From: Alphaproteobacteria bacterium
Lineage (GTDB): Bacteria; Pseudomonadota; Alphaproteobacteria; Rs-D84
Reading direction: 5' to 3'
DNA length: 40,199 nt
NCBI GenBank assembly: GCA_017466525.1
Contig: JAFTTY010000032.1
Span: 1 to 40,199, forward strand
Part shown: positions 1 to 9,088 of the stretch, in pieces
Numbering within the stretch: position 1 is the first letter of the stretch
Layout of the letters: every line of letters starts with the position of its first letter
The notes under the pieces: model-generated
The model's input: only the letters and a program-made list of their open reading frames with translations
What the model was told of the DNA's origin: nothing
Database searches by the model: none
Position numbers and translations under genes: made by a program

Positions 1-544
1 CTGGCTTTTTTGCTTGTTCTTGTTTTGCCTGCTCTTGTTCTTTCTGTTCGTTATTGTTTTGTTGTTCTTGTGCCTTTTGTTTTGGCTTTTGTTGTGCCTC
101 GATTGTTTCCATGAATTCGTTATATCGTGCCAGAATCATATTGATTATATCCATGGCTTGTTTAATCATCTTTTGGCCATGCATGCGCATTTTTTTGACA
201 TAGTCTTCATTTTTATCGATTGTGTTTTCGCTGTTTGGGTTCAGCATGATTATGCGTGACCAGTATTTTTTATGTGCGTCGCAAACATTGTTCAGGTATC
301 GTGCAGCTGGATTTTTTGTGTTTTTTGTCGCAACCATCGATGCACATTGCCCCAGTGCAGTTTGCCATGCGCGCCCCAGCGAATGTTTTTGTGTCCAGTT
401 TACCCACGCAAACCCAGAAAACAATTTCATATATGCCTGGGTCAGAATTTTGCGTTGTTCCACTGATATCTGTTTGGCTGTCTTGGCGTCAACATTGATG
501 ATAAATTTTTGTTGAAAATTTGCGATATTTACTTGTTTTGTCAT
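1..544 (-). CDS. Helical protein of unknown function, C-terminus cut by window edge
   Basis: A leftward reading frame is open from an ATG at 542-544 to the window edge, giving about 181 residues with no stop, so the gene is partial. The start is supported by a GGAG Shine-Dalgarno-like sequence just upstream (about 548-551). The N-terminus begins MTKQVNIANFQQKF. The body is rich in predicted helix and moderately hydrophobic, and the last 30 visible residues are almost only Gln, Lys and Glu, the composition of a coiled coil or a disordered tail. There is no signal peptide or membrane segment, so it is probably cytoplasmic. The length and helical N-terminal part are loosely reminiscent of phasin-type granule proteins, but I see no diagnostic motif and do not assign that family. 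Confidence 0.75.
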   Translation of the reverse strand, partial: MTKQVNIANFQQKFIINVDAKTAKQISVEQRKILTQAYMKLFSGFAWVNWTQKHSLGRAWQTALGQCASMVATKNTKNPAARYLNNVCDAHKKYWSRIIMLNPNSENTIDKNEDYVKKMRMHGQKMIKQAMDIINMILARYNEFMETIEAQQKPKQKAQEQQNNNEQKEQEQAKQEQAKKP

Positions 545-646
545 GTCGGACTCCTTTTGTTAAAATGCGGCTGTCCATCCACATCATATTTATATAGTTC
601 GCGTGCCATAACTTTTCAAGGGACATATGTCAAGAAAAAAGATTTT

Positions 647-674
647 TTGACAATTGTTTTGCGATGGGTAAAAA
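647..674 (+). promoter_or_regulatory. Promoter of the outer-membrane protein gene at 793
   Basis: A perfect -35 box TTGACA (647-652) is followed after 16 bases by TAAAAA (669-674), a moderate -10. The predicted transcript starts near 681 and has a leader of about 110 nt containing a repeated 14-mer (706-719 and 743-756). Confidence 0.55.
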
Positions 675-705
675 TACTTAACGTTCGTATCACAAACACA
701 TACTG

Positions 706-756
706 TTGCCAATAATGGGCGGTATGGATATGGACCCGCATCTTGCCAATAATGGG
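706..756 (+). repeat. 14-bp direct repeat in the leader of the 793 gene
   Basis: TTGCCAATAATGGG occurs at 706-719 and again at 743-756, 37 bases apart, between the promoter and the ribosome-binding site of the gene at 793. Each copy can form a small hairpin (GCC...GGC or CCA...TGG). Function unknown; a regulatory leader is possible. Confidence 0.6.
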
Positions 757-792
757 GGTGTGGAATTTCATCGAAAACAAGGAGTTATAAAG

Positions 793-1812
793 ATGAAAAA
801 AACAGTAAAGGCAGCGGTTGCATTATCCGTTTTGGCGGCACCTGCATATGCTGCGAATTTGGAGAACCCACTGTATATGCCGACACAAGGCACGGTTTAT
901 TCCAAAACATCTGTTGGTGTTATGTATAAAAAGACAGACGCATCACAGGCACAAAAACAGAAAGAACACGCGGGCGCAACCGAATTTCCAGTTTGGCGTC
1001 TGCACGAAGAATTAGGTTACGGTATCACAGACCGTCTGGAATTGTATGGCAAATTTGGCTATACACATGACGGCGACATTGACCGCAAGGGTATGCACCT
1101 GGGTCGTGCTGGTTTGAAATACCGTGTAATTGATACAGATACAGGTTTCGCATGGGATTTGTATGCTGATGCCCAGTTGGGTGGTATCAGTGAAATGTCC
1201 GGCTCTTATGCTGCGAATGGTTTCACATATGATAACTATTCAAATGGCCGTTGGGGTTTCCATGTTGGAACACAGTTTGGACGCACATGGTCTAAATTCA
1301 CCGCTGCCGCATTCGCAGAAGTTTTGCGTACATTCGGCAACGATAACAACAGCATTGATGTTTCTGACTTCTCTGTTGGTGGTATGCCGGTCTCTACATT
1401 CGGTATCCCAGATGAAATTTCCGTTGATTTGAAATCTACAACAGAATTTAATGCTGGTTTGAAAACATTCTATCAGATTGATGATCGTTGGTCTGTTGGC
1501 GGTTCATTTACATGGAAACGTCACGAAGATAACGGTGTCGAAGGTTTGGCAACATCATTGAAAGACGTATCGGCAAATCCAATGTTGGCTGCATATCAGA
1601 AAACAATTGTTAACACATTGTTAAACGAAGTTGCAGACATGAACGACGGTTTTGATGAATATATCTTTAACGTCACTGTTGCAAATCAAATCACAGATGC
1701 GATGCAGGTTGCGGTTTACGGTGAATACACATTTGACAATGGTCATCGTCAATCCCAGAACACCACAGATGTCAAGGCAGAATTGGGTGTTCGCCTGAAT
1801 GTTCGTTTCTAA
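793..1812 (+). CDS. Outer-membrane beta-barrel protein
   Basis: This 339-residue protein starts at ATG 793, preceded by AAGGAG at a good distance. An ATG-like start 87 bases upstream is in frame but lies in the leader and lacks a ribosome site. Residues 1-20 form a signal peptide (two Lys, hydrophobic core, cut after AYA). The mature part alternates polar and aromatic residues in the way of antiparallel transmembrane strands, with repeated blocks such as ELYGKFGY and WSVGGSFTW. It ends in ...LNVRF, the C-terminal Phe used by the BAM complex to recognise barrel proteins. It is likely a porin or structural barrel; substrate unknown. It is transcribed alone, with its own promoter upstream and a strong terminator at 1860. 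Confidence 0.85.
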   Translation: MKKTVKAAVALSVLAAPAYAANLENPLYMPTQGTVYSKTSVGVMYKKTDASQAQKQKEHAGATEFPVWRLHEELGYGITDRLELYGKFGYTHDGDIDRKGMHLGRAGLKYRVIDTDTGFAWDLYADAQLGGISEMSGSYAANGFTYDNYSNGRWGFHVGTQFGRTWSKFTAAAFAEVLRTFGNDNNSIDVSDFSVGGMPVSTFGIPDEISVDLKSTTEFNAGLKTFYQIDDRWSVGGSFTWKRHEDNGVEGLATSLKDVSANPMLAAYQKTIVNTLLNEVADMNDGFDEYIFNVTVANQITDAMQVAVYGEYTFDNGHRQSQNTTDVKAELGVRLNVRF

Positions 1813-1859
1813 AAATTGGATAGAACAGAAAATAAAAAAACTAACATATATTGGACAAA

Positions 1860-1885
1860 ATCCCCAGGTAACTGGGGATTTTTAT
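1860..1885. terminator. Bidirectional intrinsic terminator
   Basis: Stem ATCCCCAG (1860-1867), loop GTAA, CTGGGGAT (1872-1879), then a T run. The A run on the other side serves the converging leftward M13 peptidase gene, which ends at 1910. Confidence 0.85.
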
Positions 1886-1909
1886 TTGTCTTTATTATTG
1901 TTTGTTTTC

Positions 1910-3892
1910 TTACCACAATTTTACACGTTCGCCAGGCAATATATACATTGGCGCATCAGATGTTATGCCAAATGCGTCGTACCATGCGCCGATGTGTGGC
2001 AAGATGCCGTTTACACGATTCTTGCCCAGCGAATGTTCGTCAACCTTGGTTAAACGCAATTCTTCGTCCGCACGAATGTTTTGCGCCCATGCGCCTGCAT
2101 ATGCAATAAAGAATCGCATGTCGGATGTCAAACCGTTTACATCATTGGACGGTGTGCCAAATTTTTTATATGCATCAAACGAAATTGATACACCGCCGTA
2201 ATCTGCCAGATTTTCGCCCAGTGTAAATTCGCCATTCGCATTGACTTCGTCATTAATCTTTATTCCGTCAAAGAATTCTTTCATAACGTTTGCGCGTTCG
2301 TTAAAACCATTGGCATCTTTTTCTGTCCACCAATCTTTCATATTTCCGTCTTTATCAAAGTGGCGTCCAGAATCGTCAAATCCGTGCGTCATTTCATGAC
2401 CAATAACCGCGCCAATCGCGCCATAGTTAAACGCATCGTCTGCCCCCATGTCAAAGAATGGGTATTGCAAGATACCTGCTGGGAAACAGATTTCATTTGT
2501 CGATGGATCGTAATATGCATTAACCTCATGTGCATTCATGTACCAGATTGTTGGGTCTTTTTCTTGACCGATTTTTTCAATCCAGAACGCATCTTCGAAT
2601 TCTGCGACGCGCATCATGTTTGCCCACAAAGAATCGTCTTTGATTTCCAGTTTTGAATAATCGCGCCATTTGTCTGGGTATCCAATTTTTGCCTTGAATG
2701 TTGATAATTTTTCCAGTGCTTTTTGTTTTGTTACCTCTGACATCCAGTCTAAATTTTCAATGCGCAATGCATATGCGCGTTGCAAATTCTTTACCAATGT
2801 CTGCATGCGTTTTTTTGCATCAGATGAAAAGTATTTATCAACATACAGGCGTCCAACCATTTCCCCCAGTGAACCGTCAATCATTGATACAGCACGTTTC
2901 CAACGTGGCTTTGGTTCTTTTTGTCCCGCCATTGTGCGATTGTAAAAGTCAAATGATATGTCATATGTTTTGTCGTCCAGAACAGTATCCGCACCGCTGA
3001 CGATACGGTATTTCAAATATGTTTTAATCAATTCAAAATCTGTATCGTTCATAATCGCGATTGATTCGGTGATTGCCTCTGGCTGGGCCATGTTAATGTG
3101 TGTCGCGTGCGATGCGCCACGTGCAGACAAATATGTATCCCAATCAAAGCCTGAAAACTTTTCTTTGATTTCATTAATACTCATTTTGTGATAGTTTGCA
3201 TGTGGGTCGCGCAGTTTTTCTTTTGTATAAAATGACTGTGCCATGCGTTCTTCGAATTTATACAGTTTTTCAACATCAACGTCGATGCCGAAATTTGCCA
3301 TTTGTTTTTTTATAAATTCTTTATACTTCTTTCTGACTTCAATTGTCTTGGCATCTGTATCGAAATAATAGTCGCGCGACAGCCCCAGTCCCCCCTGGCC
3401 AATATTGTACAGGAAATGTTCGCTGTCCATTTCGTCCAACGCGACGCCATCGCCCCAAAACGCAGATGAAAATTTATGCATATTGCCCAAATATTTTTCT
3501 AAGTCATTGCGTGTCAGATTATCTATTTCGGTCAACAATGGCTTAACAGGTTCAATACCGTCTGAATTTAGTTTTTTTTCGTCCATTGCAATCTTGTACA
3601 GCATACCTATTTTGCCGGTATCGTTTTCTGCGATTTCACGTGTGCGTTCCAGATTCGTGTTTCTTAACACTTCAAATGCGCCGTATCTGGAATAGTCATC
3701 AGGAATCGGATTTTTTACCTGCCAACCATGCGTCGCGTATCCATAAAAGTCATCGCCTGGTTTGATGCTTGTGTCCATGTTTTCGATTTTTATTCCTGCG
3801 TTCATTGTTTTCCCCCTGTGTACAGAATGCGCCCAAATTACCGCGGCAACAACCGCAATAACGCCAACAATATTCCAAAATTTACTTTCCAT
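1910..3892 (-). CDS. M13 family zinc metallopeptidase (neprilysin/PepO type)
   Basis: The 660-residue length matches the M13 family, membrane-anchored or secreted endopeptidases that cleave short peptides. The zinc site is intact: H499-E500-x-x-H503 in HEMTHGFDDSG, the third ligand E560 and the supporting D564 in GENLADYGG. The substrate-backbone motif NAYYDP is at 458-463. Residues 7-22 form one N-terminal hydrophobic anchor, so the enzyme should face the periplasm. The C-terminus ends VKLW, where many family members have a Cys-x-x-Trp; that Cys, used in a disulfide in animal enzymes, is absent here. The gene starts 5 bases after the end of hemW, so the two are probably one transcript. The ribosome site (AAAGTAAAG) is weak. 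Confidence 0.95.
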   Translation of the reverse strand: MESKFWNIVGVIAVVAAVIWAHSVHRGKTMNAGIKIENMDTSIKPGDDFYGYATHGWQVKNPIPDDYSRYGAFEVLRNTNLERTREIAENDTGKIGMLYKIAMDEKKLNSDGIEPVKPLLTEIDNLTRNDLEKYLGNMHKFSSAFWGDGVALDEMDSEHFLYNIGQGGLGLSRDYYFDTDAKTIEVRKKYKEFIKKQMANFGIDVDVEKLYKFEERMAQSFYTKEKLRDPHANYHKMSINEIKEKFSGFDWDTYLSARGASHATHINMAQPEAITESIAIMNDTDFELIKTYLKYRIVSGADTVLDDKTYDISFDFYNRTMAGQKEPKPRWKRAVSMIDGSLGEMVGRLYVDKYFSSDAKKRMQTLVKNLQRAYALRIENLDWMSEVTKQKALEKLSTFKAKIGYPDKWRDYSKLEIKDDSLWANMMRVAEFEDAFWIEKIGQEKDPTIWYMNAHEVNAYYDPSTNEICFPAGILQYPFFDMGADDAFNYGAIGAVIGHEMTHGFDDSGRHFDKDGNMKDWWTEKDANGFNERANVMKEFFDGIKINDEVNANGEFTLGENLADYGGVSISFDAYKKFGTPSNDVNGLTSDMRFFIAYAGAWAQNIRADEELRLTKVDEHSLGKNRVNGILPHIGAWYDAFGITSDAPMYILPGERVKLW

Positions 3893-3897
3893 TTTCT

Positions 3898-4956
3898 TTA
3901 CTTTATTAGGTTTATCATTATGTCATCTAAAATCAGCATGCCTGATTTTGTTGCCACAATGCGATTGTCTTGTATTTTGATTAGTTCCGGATTCTGTTGA
4001 ACCCAATCCATATCAATAGCGTTTTTTGTTGCGTCTGTCAATTCACAACCGCGAACCGTTCGCATGGATGTAATTAAAATTTCAACAGCGCGCGTGTCGG
4101 CTGATATTTTTTCAAATTGCGCATTGTTGCCCCGCTGTTCGTACCATTGGTTGTCTACATACACACGGCCGGCGGCGCCATTGCCAATCCCGACATATGG
4201 CATCCCGTCCCATATGTTTTGATTGTGTACGCATTCGTGGCCAACTGTGGCATAATTTGAAACCTCGTACCGTGCTAGTTTTAGTGTGTCGCCAATTGCA
4301 ATATACATTTGTGCCATTGTGTCATTGTCCGGCATTTCCAAATTCATTTTACCAAATGGCGTATCGCTTTCTATGGTCAGTTCATACATTGAACAGTGTG
4401 TTATCCCCAGCGTGTTTATTTGATTACATGTTCGTATAACATCGTCAGGCGTTTCGTGCGGCAACCCATAAATAAAGTCCCCAGAAACGCGAATGTTTTT
4501 TTGCAACGCGGTTTCGATTAATTTCAGCGCGTCACGAACGCTGTGTCTGCGGCCCAGAAATTGCAATTTTTTATCGTCCAAACTCTGCACCCCAATTGAC
4601 AGGCGATTTACGCCAGAGTCAACAAAGCTCGACAGGCGTGCTGCGTCCAAGGTCCCAGGGTTTGATTCCAGTGTTATTTCTGCGTCCGGCATCAGTTTAA
4701 AGTTTTTTCGAATCGTGCGCATTATCGTATCAAATGTACCAACCGGCATCAGCGATGGTGTCCCGCCACCAAAAAATACCGTCGGTACATCGCAGTGGCC
4801 CAACCTGTCACCCCAATACACGATTTCTTTGCAAATATTTTCAGCATACGTGTCCCAGTTTGGTGACGCGCATGCATGTGAAAAAAACGCACAATAGTTG
4901 CATTTTGACATGCAAAACGGAACATGAATATAAATATTGTGTGCAACGGATTTCAT
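3898..4956 (-). CDS. hemW: HemW-like radical SAM protein (heme chaperone family)
   Basis: The protein belongs to the coproporphyrinogen-oxidase-like radical SAM family. The iron-sulfur motif C-x3-C-x2-C (CMSKCNYC, C15/C19/C22 from this start) is followed by GGGTPS, ESNPG and RLSIGVQS, all family hallmarks. The sequence HNQNIWDG matches the place of the HNxxYW heme-binding motif of HemW, so a heme chaperone role is more likely than porphyrin synthesis. Length is about 352 residues. I place the start at 4956 rather than at the upstream in-frame ATG 4963-4965, because that ATG directly abuts a -10 box (TACAAT, 4966-4971) and should not be transcribed. There is no Shine-Dalgarno sequence, in keeping with a nearly leaderless mRNA. 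It precedes the M13 peptidase gene. Confidence 0.88.
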   Translation of the reverse strand: MKSVAHNIYIHVPFCMSKCNYCAFFSHACASPNWDTYAENICKEIVYWGDRLGHCDVPTVFFGGGTPSLMPVGTFDTIMRTIRKNFKLMPDAEITLESNPGTLDAARLSSFVDSGVNRLSIGVQSLDDKKLQFLGRRHSVRDALKLIETALQKNIRVSGDFIYGLPHETPDDVIRTCNQINTLGITHCSMYELTIESDTPFGKMNLEMPDNDTMAQMYIAIGDTLKLARYEVSNYATVGHECVHNQNIWDGMPYVGIGNGAAGRVYVDNQWYEQRGNNAQFEKISADTRAVEILITSMRTVRGCELTDATKNAIDMDWVQQNPELIKIQDNRIVATKSGMLILDDIMINLIK

Positions 4957-4965
4957 ATCGTGCAT

Positions 4966-4993
4966 ATTGTACAGCCTGAATTTGTTCGTGCAA
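4966..4993 (-). promoter_or_regulatory. hemW promoter, nearly leaderless
   Basis: On the minus strand TTGCAC (4993-4988), 16 bases, TACAAT (4971-4966). The expected start of transcription is about 3 nt upstream of the ATG at 4956. Confidence 0.6.
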
Positions 4994-5010
4994 GCGATAA
5001 ATGAAAATGC

Positions 5011-5039
5011 TTTTCAACAATATTTTTTTATGATATAAT
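5011..5039 (+). promoter_or_regulatory. Promoter of the outer-membrane protein gene at 5057
   Basis: TTTTCA (5011-5016), 17 bases, perfect TATAAT (5034-5039). The leader to ATG 5057 would be only about 11 nt and shows no Shine-Dalgarno sequence. Confidence 0.65.
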
Positions 5040-5056
5040 ACGTACAACGTTATACG

Positions 5057-6559
5057 ATGAAGGCAAGGACGATTTCATTTTTATCGGGGATTTTTGCGCC
5101 GTTGGTGGCATTTGCCGCGAACGAAGGTGTTCCGACATATTATCAAACATCGTCTGCGCCAAATGCAAATCAGACCGGTTATGGCCAATATGCGAACCAG
5201 GGATATACCAAATATGTTGGTAAATCTGGTACCAAGCAGGTGGTCGGTTCACGTACTTATTCATATCAGGTTCCGCGTGCCCAGATGCCAAATATTGCTG
5301 GGACAATGACTGCGAATGGTATTGCGATGCCGATGGGGTCAGAACCTGCAACAACGATGTATGCTGGTTATTCGCGCAGATTTGCTGACTTTGAATTTGA
5401 AACAGGTGTAAATTCTGTTTTGGAATGGGACGACATGATTTGGAATGAAATTCGTGTTGGTGCCCGTCATAATTTCAGTTTACGTGACTTTGATTTATCA
5501 GTCTTTGGTGAATATGCGTATGGTGATATGTCGCATGGCGGTTTGTCTATGGACTATGATCTTAAACCTTTTGATGAGGCTGACCCATCATACGGTATCT
5601 TTACGATTTCCATGGGTGATCAGTCTGGACGCAGTAATTATTTCCGTTTCGGCATATCGGCGCATCATATCTGGGATATTGGCGGTTGGAAATTATCGCC
5701 GACATTTGGGTATGAAATATTTAAGCATAACCTAGAAATGTCGAACCACTATTATCCAAATCCTGGGATTTACTTGCCGCTGATGACGGACAAGGGCGAC
5801 TATGTATACGGCGACGAAAATGGGTATTTTTATACCCTGCCAGTGACAGAGGTTGCGCCCGACGATTGGTATCAAGTGTGTATGAGTCCAGAAGACATTA
5901 AACTGGTTCAGGCGCCAAACAGTGGTTTTAATGAACTGGGGTCCAGTTTGGTTACCGGCGATTATGATTCAGCATTGGGTGATATCCCATGGGGTGTGAC
6001 ATCTGGCGAATGTGTGATTATTGGTGGTGATGGTCCTGTTATTGTTGAGGGGACAACACACAAGTATAATACAACATGGTCTGGCTTCTTTGTTGGTCTG
6101 GAAATTGAAAAGCAAATGACCCTGAAAGACAAACTGCGTTTTTATATGCAATTTGGCCTGCCCAAATATTCATCAGAAGGTATATGGCCAAACCGTACGG
6201 ACTGGCAACAGAATCCATCCTTCTTGGATGAAGGCAGCAATGGCGCCTATTCATACAGTGCAGAAATGGAATACAATTACAAGATTTCCGACCGTATGCA
6301 ACTATCATTAAAGGTCGATACAAACTTGTTCCATGTTGGCAAGATTCCAGGTGAACTATATATCGCGGAATACACAACGTATTTGGTTGATGAAAACGGT
6401 CAATATGTCTTAGAAGAAACCGTTGATGCAAACGGAAATGTTATAATGTTGCCAATCTTGGAAACGGTTTCTGCGTACACCGAAAAAGTTAGTGATTCAT
6501 TAAAGCAGGCAACATGGCAATCATTTGGTTTGCATTTGGGCTTTAAATACGCATTTTAA
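5057..6559 (+). CDS. Outer-membrane beta-barrel protein, Tyr/Gly rich
   Basis: A 500-residue exported protein. Residues 1-21 look like a signal peptide cut after AFA. Residues 22-110 are low in hydrophobics and rich in Tyr, Gln, Asn and Gly, suggesting a flexible N-terminal region. From about residue 110 alternating aromatic/polar stretches (FEFETGV, EIRVGARHNF, LSVFGEYAYG, FRFGISAHHIWDI) indicate a barrel of roughly a dozen strands with long loops, ending in LGFKYAF with the usual terminal Phe. The signal peptide followed by a Tyr-rich N-terminal stretch is shared with the barrel at 20124, so the two may be distant paralogues. It lies 21 bases upstream of the transglycosylase gene and may be cotranscribed with it. 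Ligand unknown. Confidence 0.85.
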   Translation: MKARTISFLSGIFAPLVAFAANEGVPTYYQTSSAPNANQTGYGQYANQGYTKYVGKSGTKQVVGSRTYSYQVPRAQMPNIAGTMTANGIAMPMGSEPATTMYAGYSRRFADFEFETGVNSVLEWDDMIWNEIRVGARHNFSLRDFDLSVFGEYAYGDMSHGGLSMDYDLKPFDEADPSYGIFTISMGDQSGRSNYFRFGISAHHIWDIGGWKLSPTFGYEIFKHNLEMSNHYYPNPGIYLPLMTDKGDYVYGDENGYFYTLPVTEVAPDDWYQVCMSPEDIKLVQAPNSGFNELGSSLVTGDYDSALGDIPWGVTSGECVIIGGDGPVIVEGTTHKYNTTWSGFFVGLEIEKQMTLKDKLRFYMQFGLPKYSSEGIWPNRTDWQQNPSFLDEGSNGAYSYSAEMEYNYKISDRMQLSLKVDTNLFHVGKIPGELYIAEYTTYLVDENGQYVLEETVDANGNVIMLPILETVSAYTEKVSDSLKQATWQSFGLHLGFKYAF

Positions 6560-6580
6560 TCAAGATCTAGGGTGTTTTAC

Positions 6581-7627
6581 ATGACGCACAAAATGATATC
6601 ATGGCTGGTTGCCACGTTGTTTGCTGTTCCATTGTCTGCCAATGCAGGCGCGGGTACTTTTGATATGGAACGTTGGTATGGGATTTTAGATTCTGTGCGC
6701 ACACGCGCTGCGTCTGAAAATATTTCGGATGCGATGATAACGTCCACATTACGTTCGCCTGCCTTTATTCCATCGATTGTAAAAAGTGATAAAAACCAGT
6801 CTGAATTTAAGTTAACTTTGGATGGTTATCTGGCACGTACTGTGAATCAGACTCGTATTACCCAGGGTCAGAAAATGCGTCACAAATATCCGACAATGTT
6901 GGCGCGCGTTGAAAATAAGTACGGTGTTCCGCCACATGTTATTTTGGCGTTTTGGGGCATGGAATCGAACTATGGTGATGTGCGGTCGCGTCATAAGTTA
7001 ACAGATGCGTTTTTAACATTGATGTATGACGGACGTCGCGAAACGTTTTTTGGGAATCAGTTAATTTCACTAATGAAAATCGCTGACAAGAATAAATTGG
7101 ACATAAACAGTATTTATGGTTCTTGGGCGGGCGCAATGGGGCATTTTCAGTTTATACCGACCACGTTGGCGCAATACGGGGTTGATGGCAATGGCGACGG
7201 TCGTATTGATATAATTAATAACGTCAGTGACGCAATGCACAGCGCTGGAAATTATTTGAATAAATTGGGTTGGGATCAGGGCCAGCGTATTGTTCGTCGT
7301 GTTGCGCTGCCTGCGGATTTTGATTTAGGTTTATTGGACGGGAAAACGAAAAAGTCATTACCAGAATGGGCTGCCATGGGCATAACGAATCCAGATGGTT
7401 CACCGATACCGCAAAGTGATATGGTTGCCGGCATTGTCGCAGATGTCACAGATGTTGAGCGTGCCCGTTCCATCGCCAAATCTGTTGATGCAATGGATTC
7501 TGATATTGCGCCAATGCCGGTTGTGACCGCGTATTTAACGTATCCGAACTTTTATCGTATAAAGCGTTGGAATAATTCAAACTGGTATGCGATTGCGATT
7601 GCGAACCTTGCAGACGAATTGCATTAA
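6581..7627 (+). CDS. Lytic murein transglycosylase, MltB type
   Basis: This enzyme family cleaves the glycan strands of peptidoglycan, forming 1,6-anhydromuramic ends. The SLT_2-type fold is shown by VILAFWGMESNYG, with the catalytic Glu near residue 128 (the E of MESNYG), by GSWAGAMGHFQFIPTT, and by the Asp-rich DGNGDGRIDI just after. An N-terminal signal peptide (to about ANA) places it in the periplasm; I see no lipobox Cys, so it is a soluble type. I chose ATG 6581 because AGGG at 6569-6572 sits 8 bases before it; the in-frame GTG at 6572 overlaps that site. At 348 residues it lacks a separate C-terminal peptidoglycan-binding domain. It follows an outer-membrane protein gene closely. Confidence 0.92.
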   Translation: MTHKMISWLVATLFAVPLSANAGAGTFDMERWYGILDSVRTRAASENISDAMITSTLRSPAFIPSIVKSDKNQSEFKLTLDGYLARTVNQTRITQGQKMRHKYPTMLARVENKYGVPPHVILAFWGMESNYGDVRSRHKLTDAFLTLMYDGRRETFFGNQLISLMKIADKNKLDINSIYGSWAGAMGHFQFIPTTLAQYGVDGNGDGRIDIINNVSDAMHSAGNYLNKLGWDQGQRIVRRVALPADFDLGLLDGKTKKSLPEWAAMGITNPDGSPIPQSDMVAGIVADVTDVERARSIAKSVDAMDSDIAPMPVVTAYLTYPNFYRIKRWNNSNWYAIAIANLADELH

Positions 7628-7632
7628 ATTTA

Positions 7633-7661
7633 TTGAATTTTGCATTTTGTTGTTCTAAAAT
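7633..7661 (+). promoter_or_regulatory. Promoter of the lemA-PHP pair
   Basis: TTGAAT (7633-7638), 17 bases, TAAAAT (7656-7661), followed by a short leader with AAAGGGG before ATG 7695. Confidence 0.6.
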
Positions 7662-7694
7662 ACCCCTGCTAATAAATAACAAAGGGGAACAAAA

Positions 7695-8234
7695 ATGTGG
7701 ACAGCCATTGCAATTATAGTAATTGTATTATTATATTTTATCGCGGTTTATAACGGATTGATCGCGCGCCGCAACCAAGTACGCGAGGCTTGGGCCACCG
7801 TCGACACTCAGTTAAAGCGTCGCTATGATCTGATTCCAAATTTGGTTGAAACGGTTCAGGGTGCGGCGAAACATGAAAAAGAAACGTTAAGTGCGGTTAC
7901 AAACGCGCGTAATGCTGCGATGGCAGCCAACGGCCCCAGCAGTGGTGATGCCCAAAATAAACTGACAGAAACATTGAAAAGTTTATTTGCGGTCGCGGAA
8001 AGTTATCCTGATTTAAAGGCTAACCAGAATTTTTTGGAATTGCAGCGTGAACTGACAGATACAGAAACCAAGATTCAGGCAACGCGTCAGTTTTATAATA
8101 CGGTTGTTATGGGACTGAATACCCAGATTGAACAGTTCCCATCAAATATCGTTGCGCGTATGTTTGGTATTATGCCAGAAAAGATGTTCGAAATCCAAGA
8201 AAGCGAACGTGTTGCACCAAAGGTTAAGTTTTAA
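7695..8234 (+). CDS. LemA family protein
   Basis: This 179-residue protein is a full-length LemA family member. One N-terminal membrane segment (residues 3-21) is followed by the family's helical body with its recognisable blocks NQVREAWATVDTQLKRR, YDLIPNLVETV, LKANQNFLELQRELTDTE and the C-terminal FNTVVMGLN-like and FPSNIVARMFG segments. LemA proteins are membrane anchored with the helical part outside the cytoplasm; their molecular role is not established. A good ribosome site (AAAGGGG) precedes the ATG. Its stop codon shares a base with the start of the next gene (TAATG), so the two are translationally coupled. Confidence 0.95.
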   Translation: MWTAIAIIVIVLLYFIAVYNGLIARRNQVREAWATVDTQLKRRYDLIPNLVETVQGAAKHEKETLSAVTNARNAAMAANGPSSGDAQNKLTETLKSLFAVAESYPDLKANQNFLELQRELTDTETKIQATRQFYNTVVMGLNTQIEQFPSNIVARMFGIMPEKMFEIQESERVAPKVKF

Positions 8235-9088
8235 TGAAGCAACGATTTACGTTACATACACATACCGTCGGTTTTGATGGTGAAGATACAGCGCGCGATA
8301 TGGTTTCGCGCGCGTGTCATTTGGGCTTTAAAACGATTGGTATTTCAAATCACTTTATATTACATCCTGAAATCAATCAGGCAAAGTTTTATCACTATGC
8401 AAAAATTGGTGGGTATGGCGCAATTTATAGTGCGTCATATGATGAAGCCATGGGCCGTTTTGTTCCGCATTATGATGAATTATCTGCGATTATTCAGCCA
8501 CGCACCCAGATTTTGCGTGGGCTAGAAGTGGACTTTTTTTATCATCCGCGTTGGGAACGTGAATATTTGCGTGCGGTTGACACGTTAAAGCCAGATTATG
8601 TCATCGGCGCGTGTCATATTGTTGAACATGATGGTCGGTTGTACAATATTCATGACATAAAAAATGCAAACGCAGACGTACGCGATAAATTGTTGGATCT
8701 ATATTGGCAAAAGGTTGCAGATGCTGCGGCGTCTGGGTTGTTTACATGGCTGGCGCATATCGATTTGCCAAAGAAGGTCGGCCTGGGGCGCGAACAAAAG
8801 TGGTCTGACCACGAAGCGCGGGCGATTGAATCTATATCGGCTAATAAAACCCCTGTCGAAATAAATACCAGATTTTTTAAGCCATACTGCTATGAACCGT
8901 ACCCCAGCCCACGCATTATGCAGATGATGGGCGCGAAAAACATCCCTGTGTTGTTAAGTGATGATGCGCATCGCGTTTCGCAAATTGGTGGCAATTTTGA
9001 CATTGCGCAACGTATGGCGCATGAAAACGGGGTTAATAACTTTCTGACCATGCAGAAAATACTTGATTTTTCAAATAAAACCAAGTAA
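8234..9088 (+). CDS. PHP-domain phosphoesterase, histidinol-phosphatase-like
   Basis: The 284-residue protein has the metal-binding motifs of the PHP family: LHTHTVGFDGED at the N-terminus (HxH), a central Glu in GLEVDFFYHP, GACHIVEHDG, WLAHIDLPKK and the C-terminal LLSDDAHR. The arrangement best fits the HisK/HisJ-type histidinol phosphatases that dephosphorylate histidinol phosphate in histidine synthesis, but PHP proteins include other phosphoesterases and no other his gene is visible in the window, so the substrate is uncertain. It overlaps the lemA stop by one base. The promoter of rpsD lies inside its last 26 bases. Confidence 0.85.
   Translation: MKQRFTLHTHTVGFDGEDTARDMVSRACHLGFKTIGISNHFILHPEINQAKFYHYAKIGGYGAIYSASYDEAMGRFVPHYDELSAIIQPRTQILRGLEVDFFYHPRWEREYLRAVDTLKPDYVIGACHIVEHDGRLYNIHDIKNANADVRDKLLDLYWQKVADAAASGLFTWLAHIDLPKKVGLGREQKWSDHEARAIESISANKTPVEINTRFFKPYCYEPYPSPRIMQMMGAKNIPVLLSDDAHRVSQIGGNFDIAQRMAHENGVNNFLTMQKILDFSNKTK

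Noticed and set aside
706..792. Upstream in-frame extension of the outer-membrane protein at 793
   Set aside because: It would put 29 residues before a clear signal peptide; the good ribosome site is at 793.
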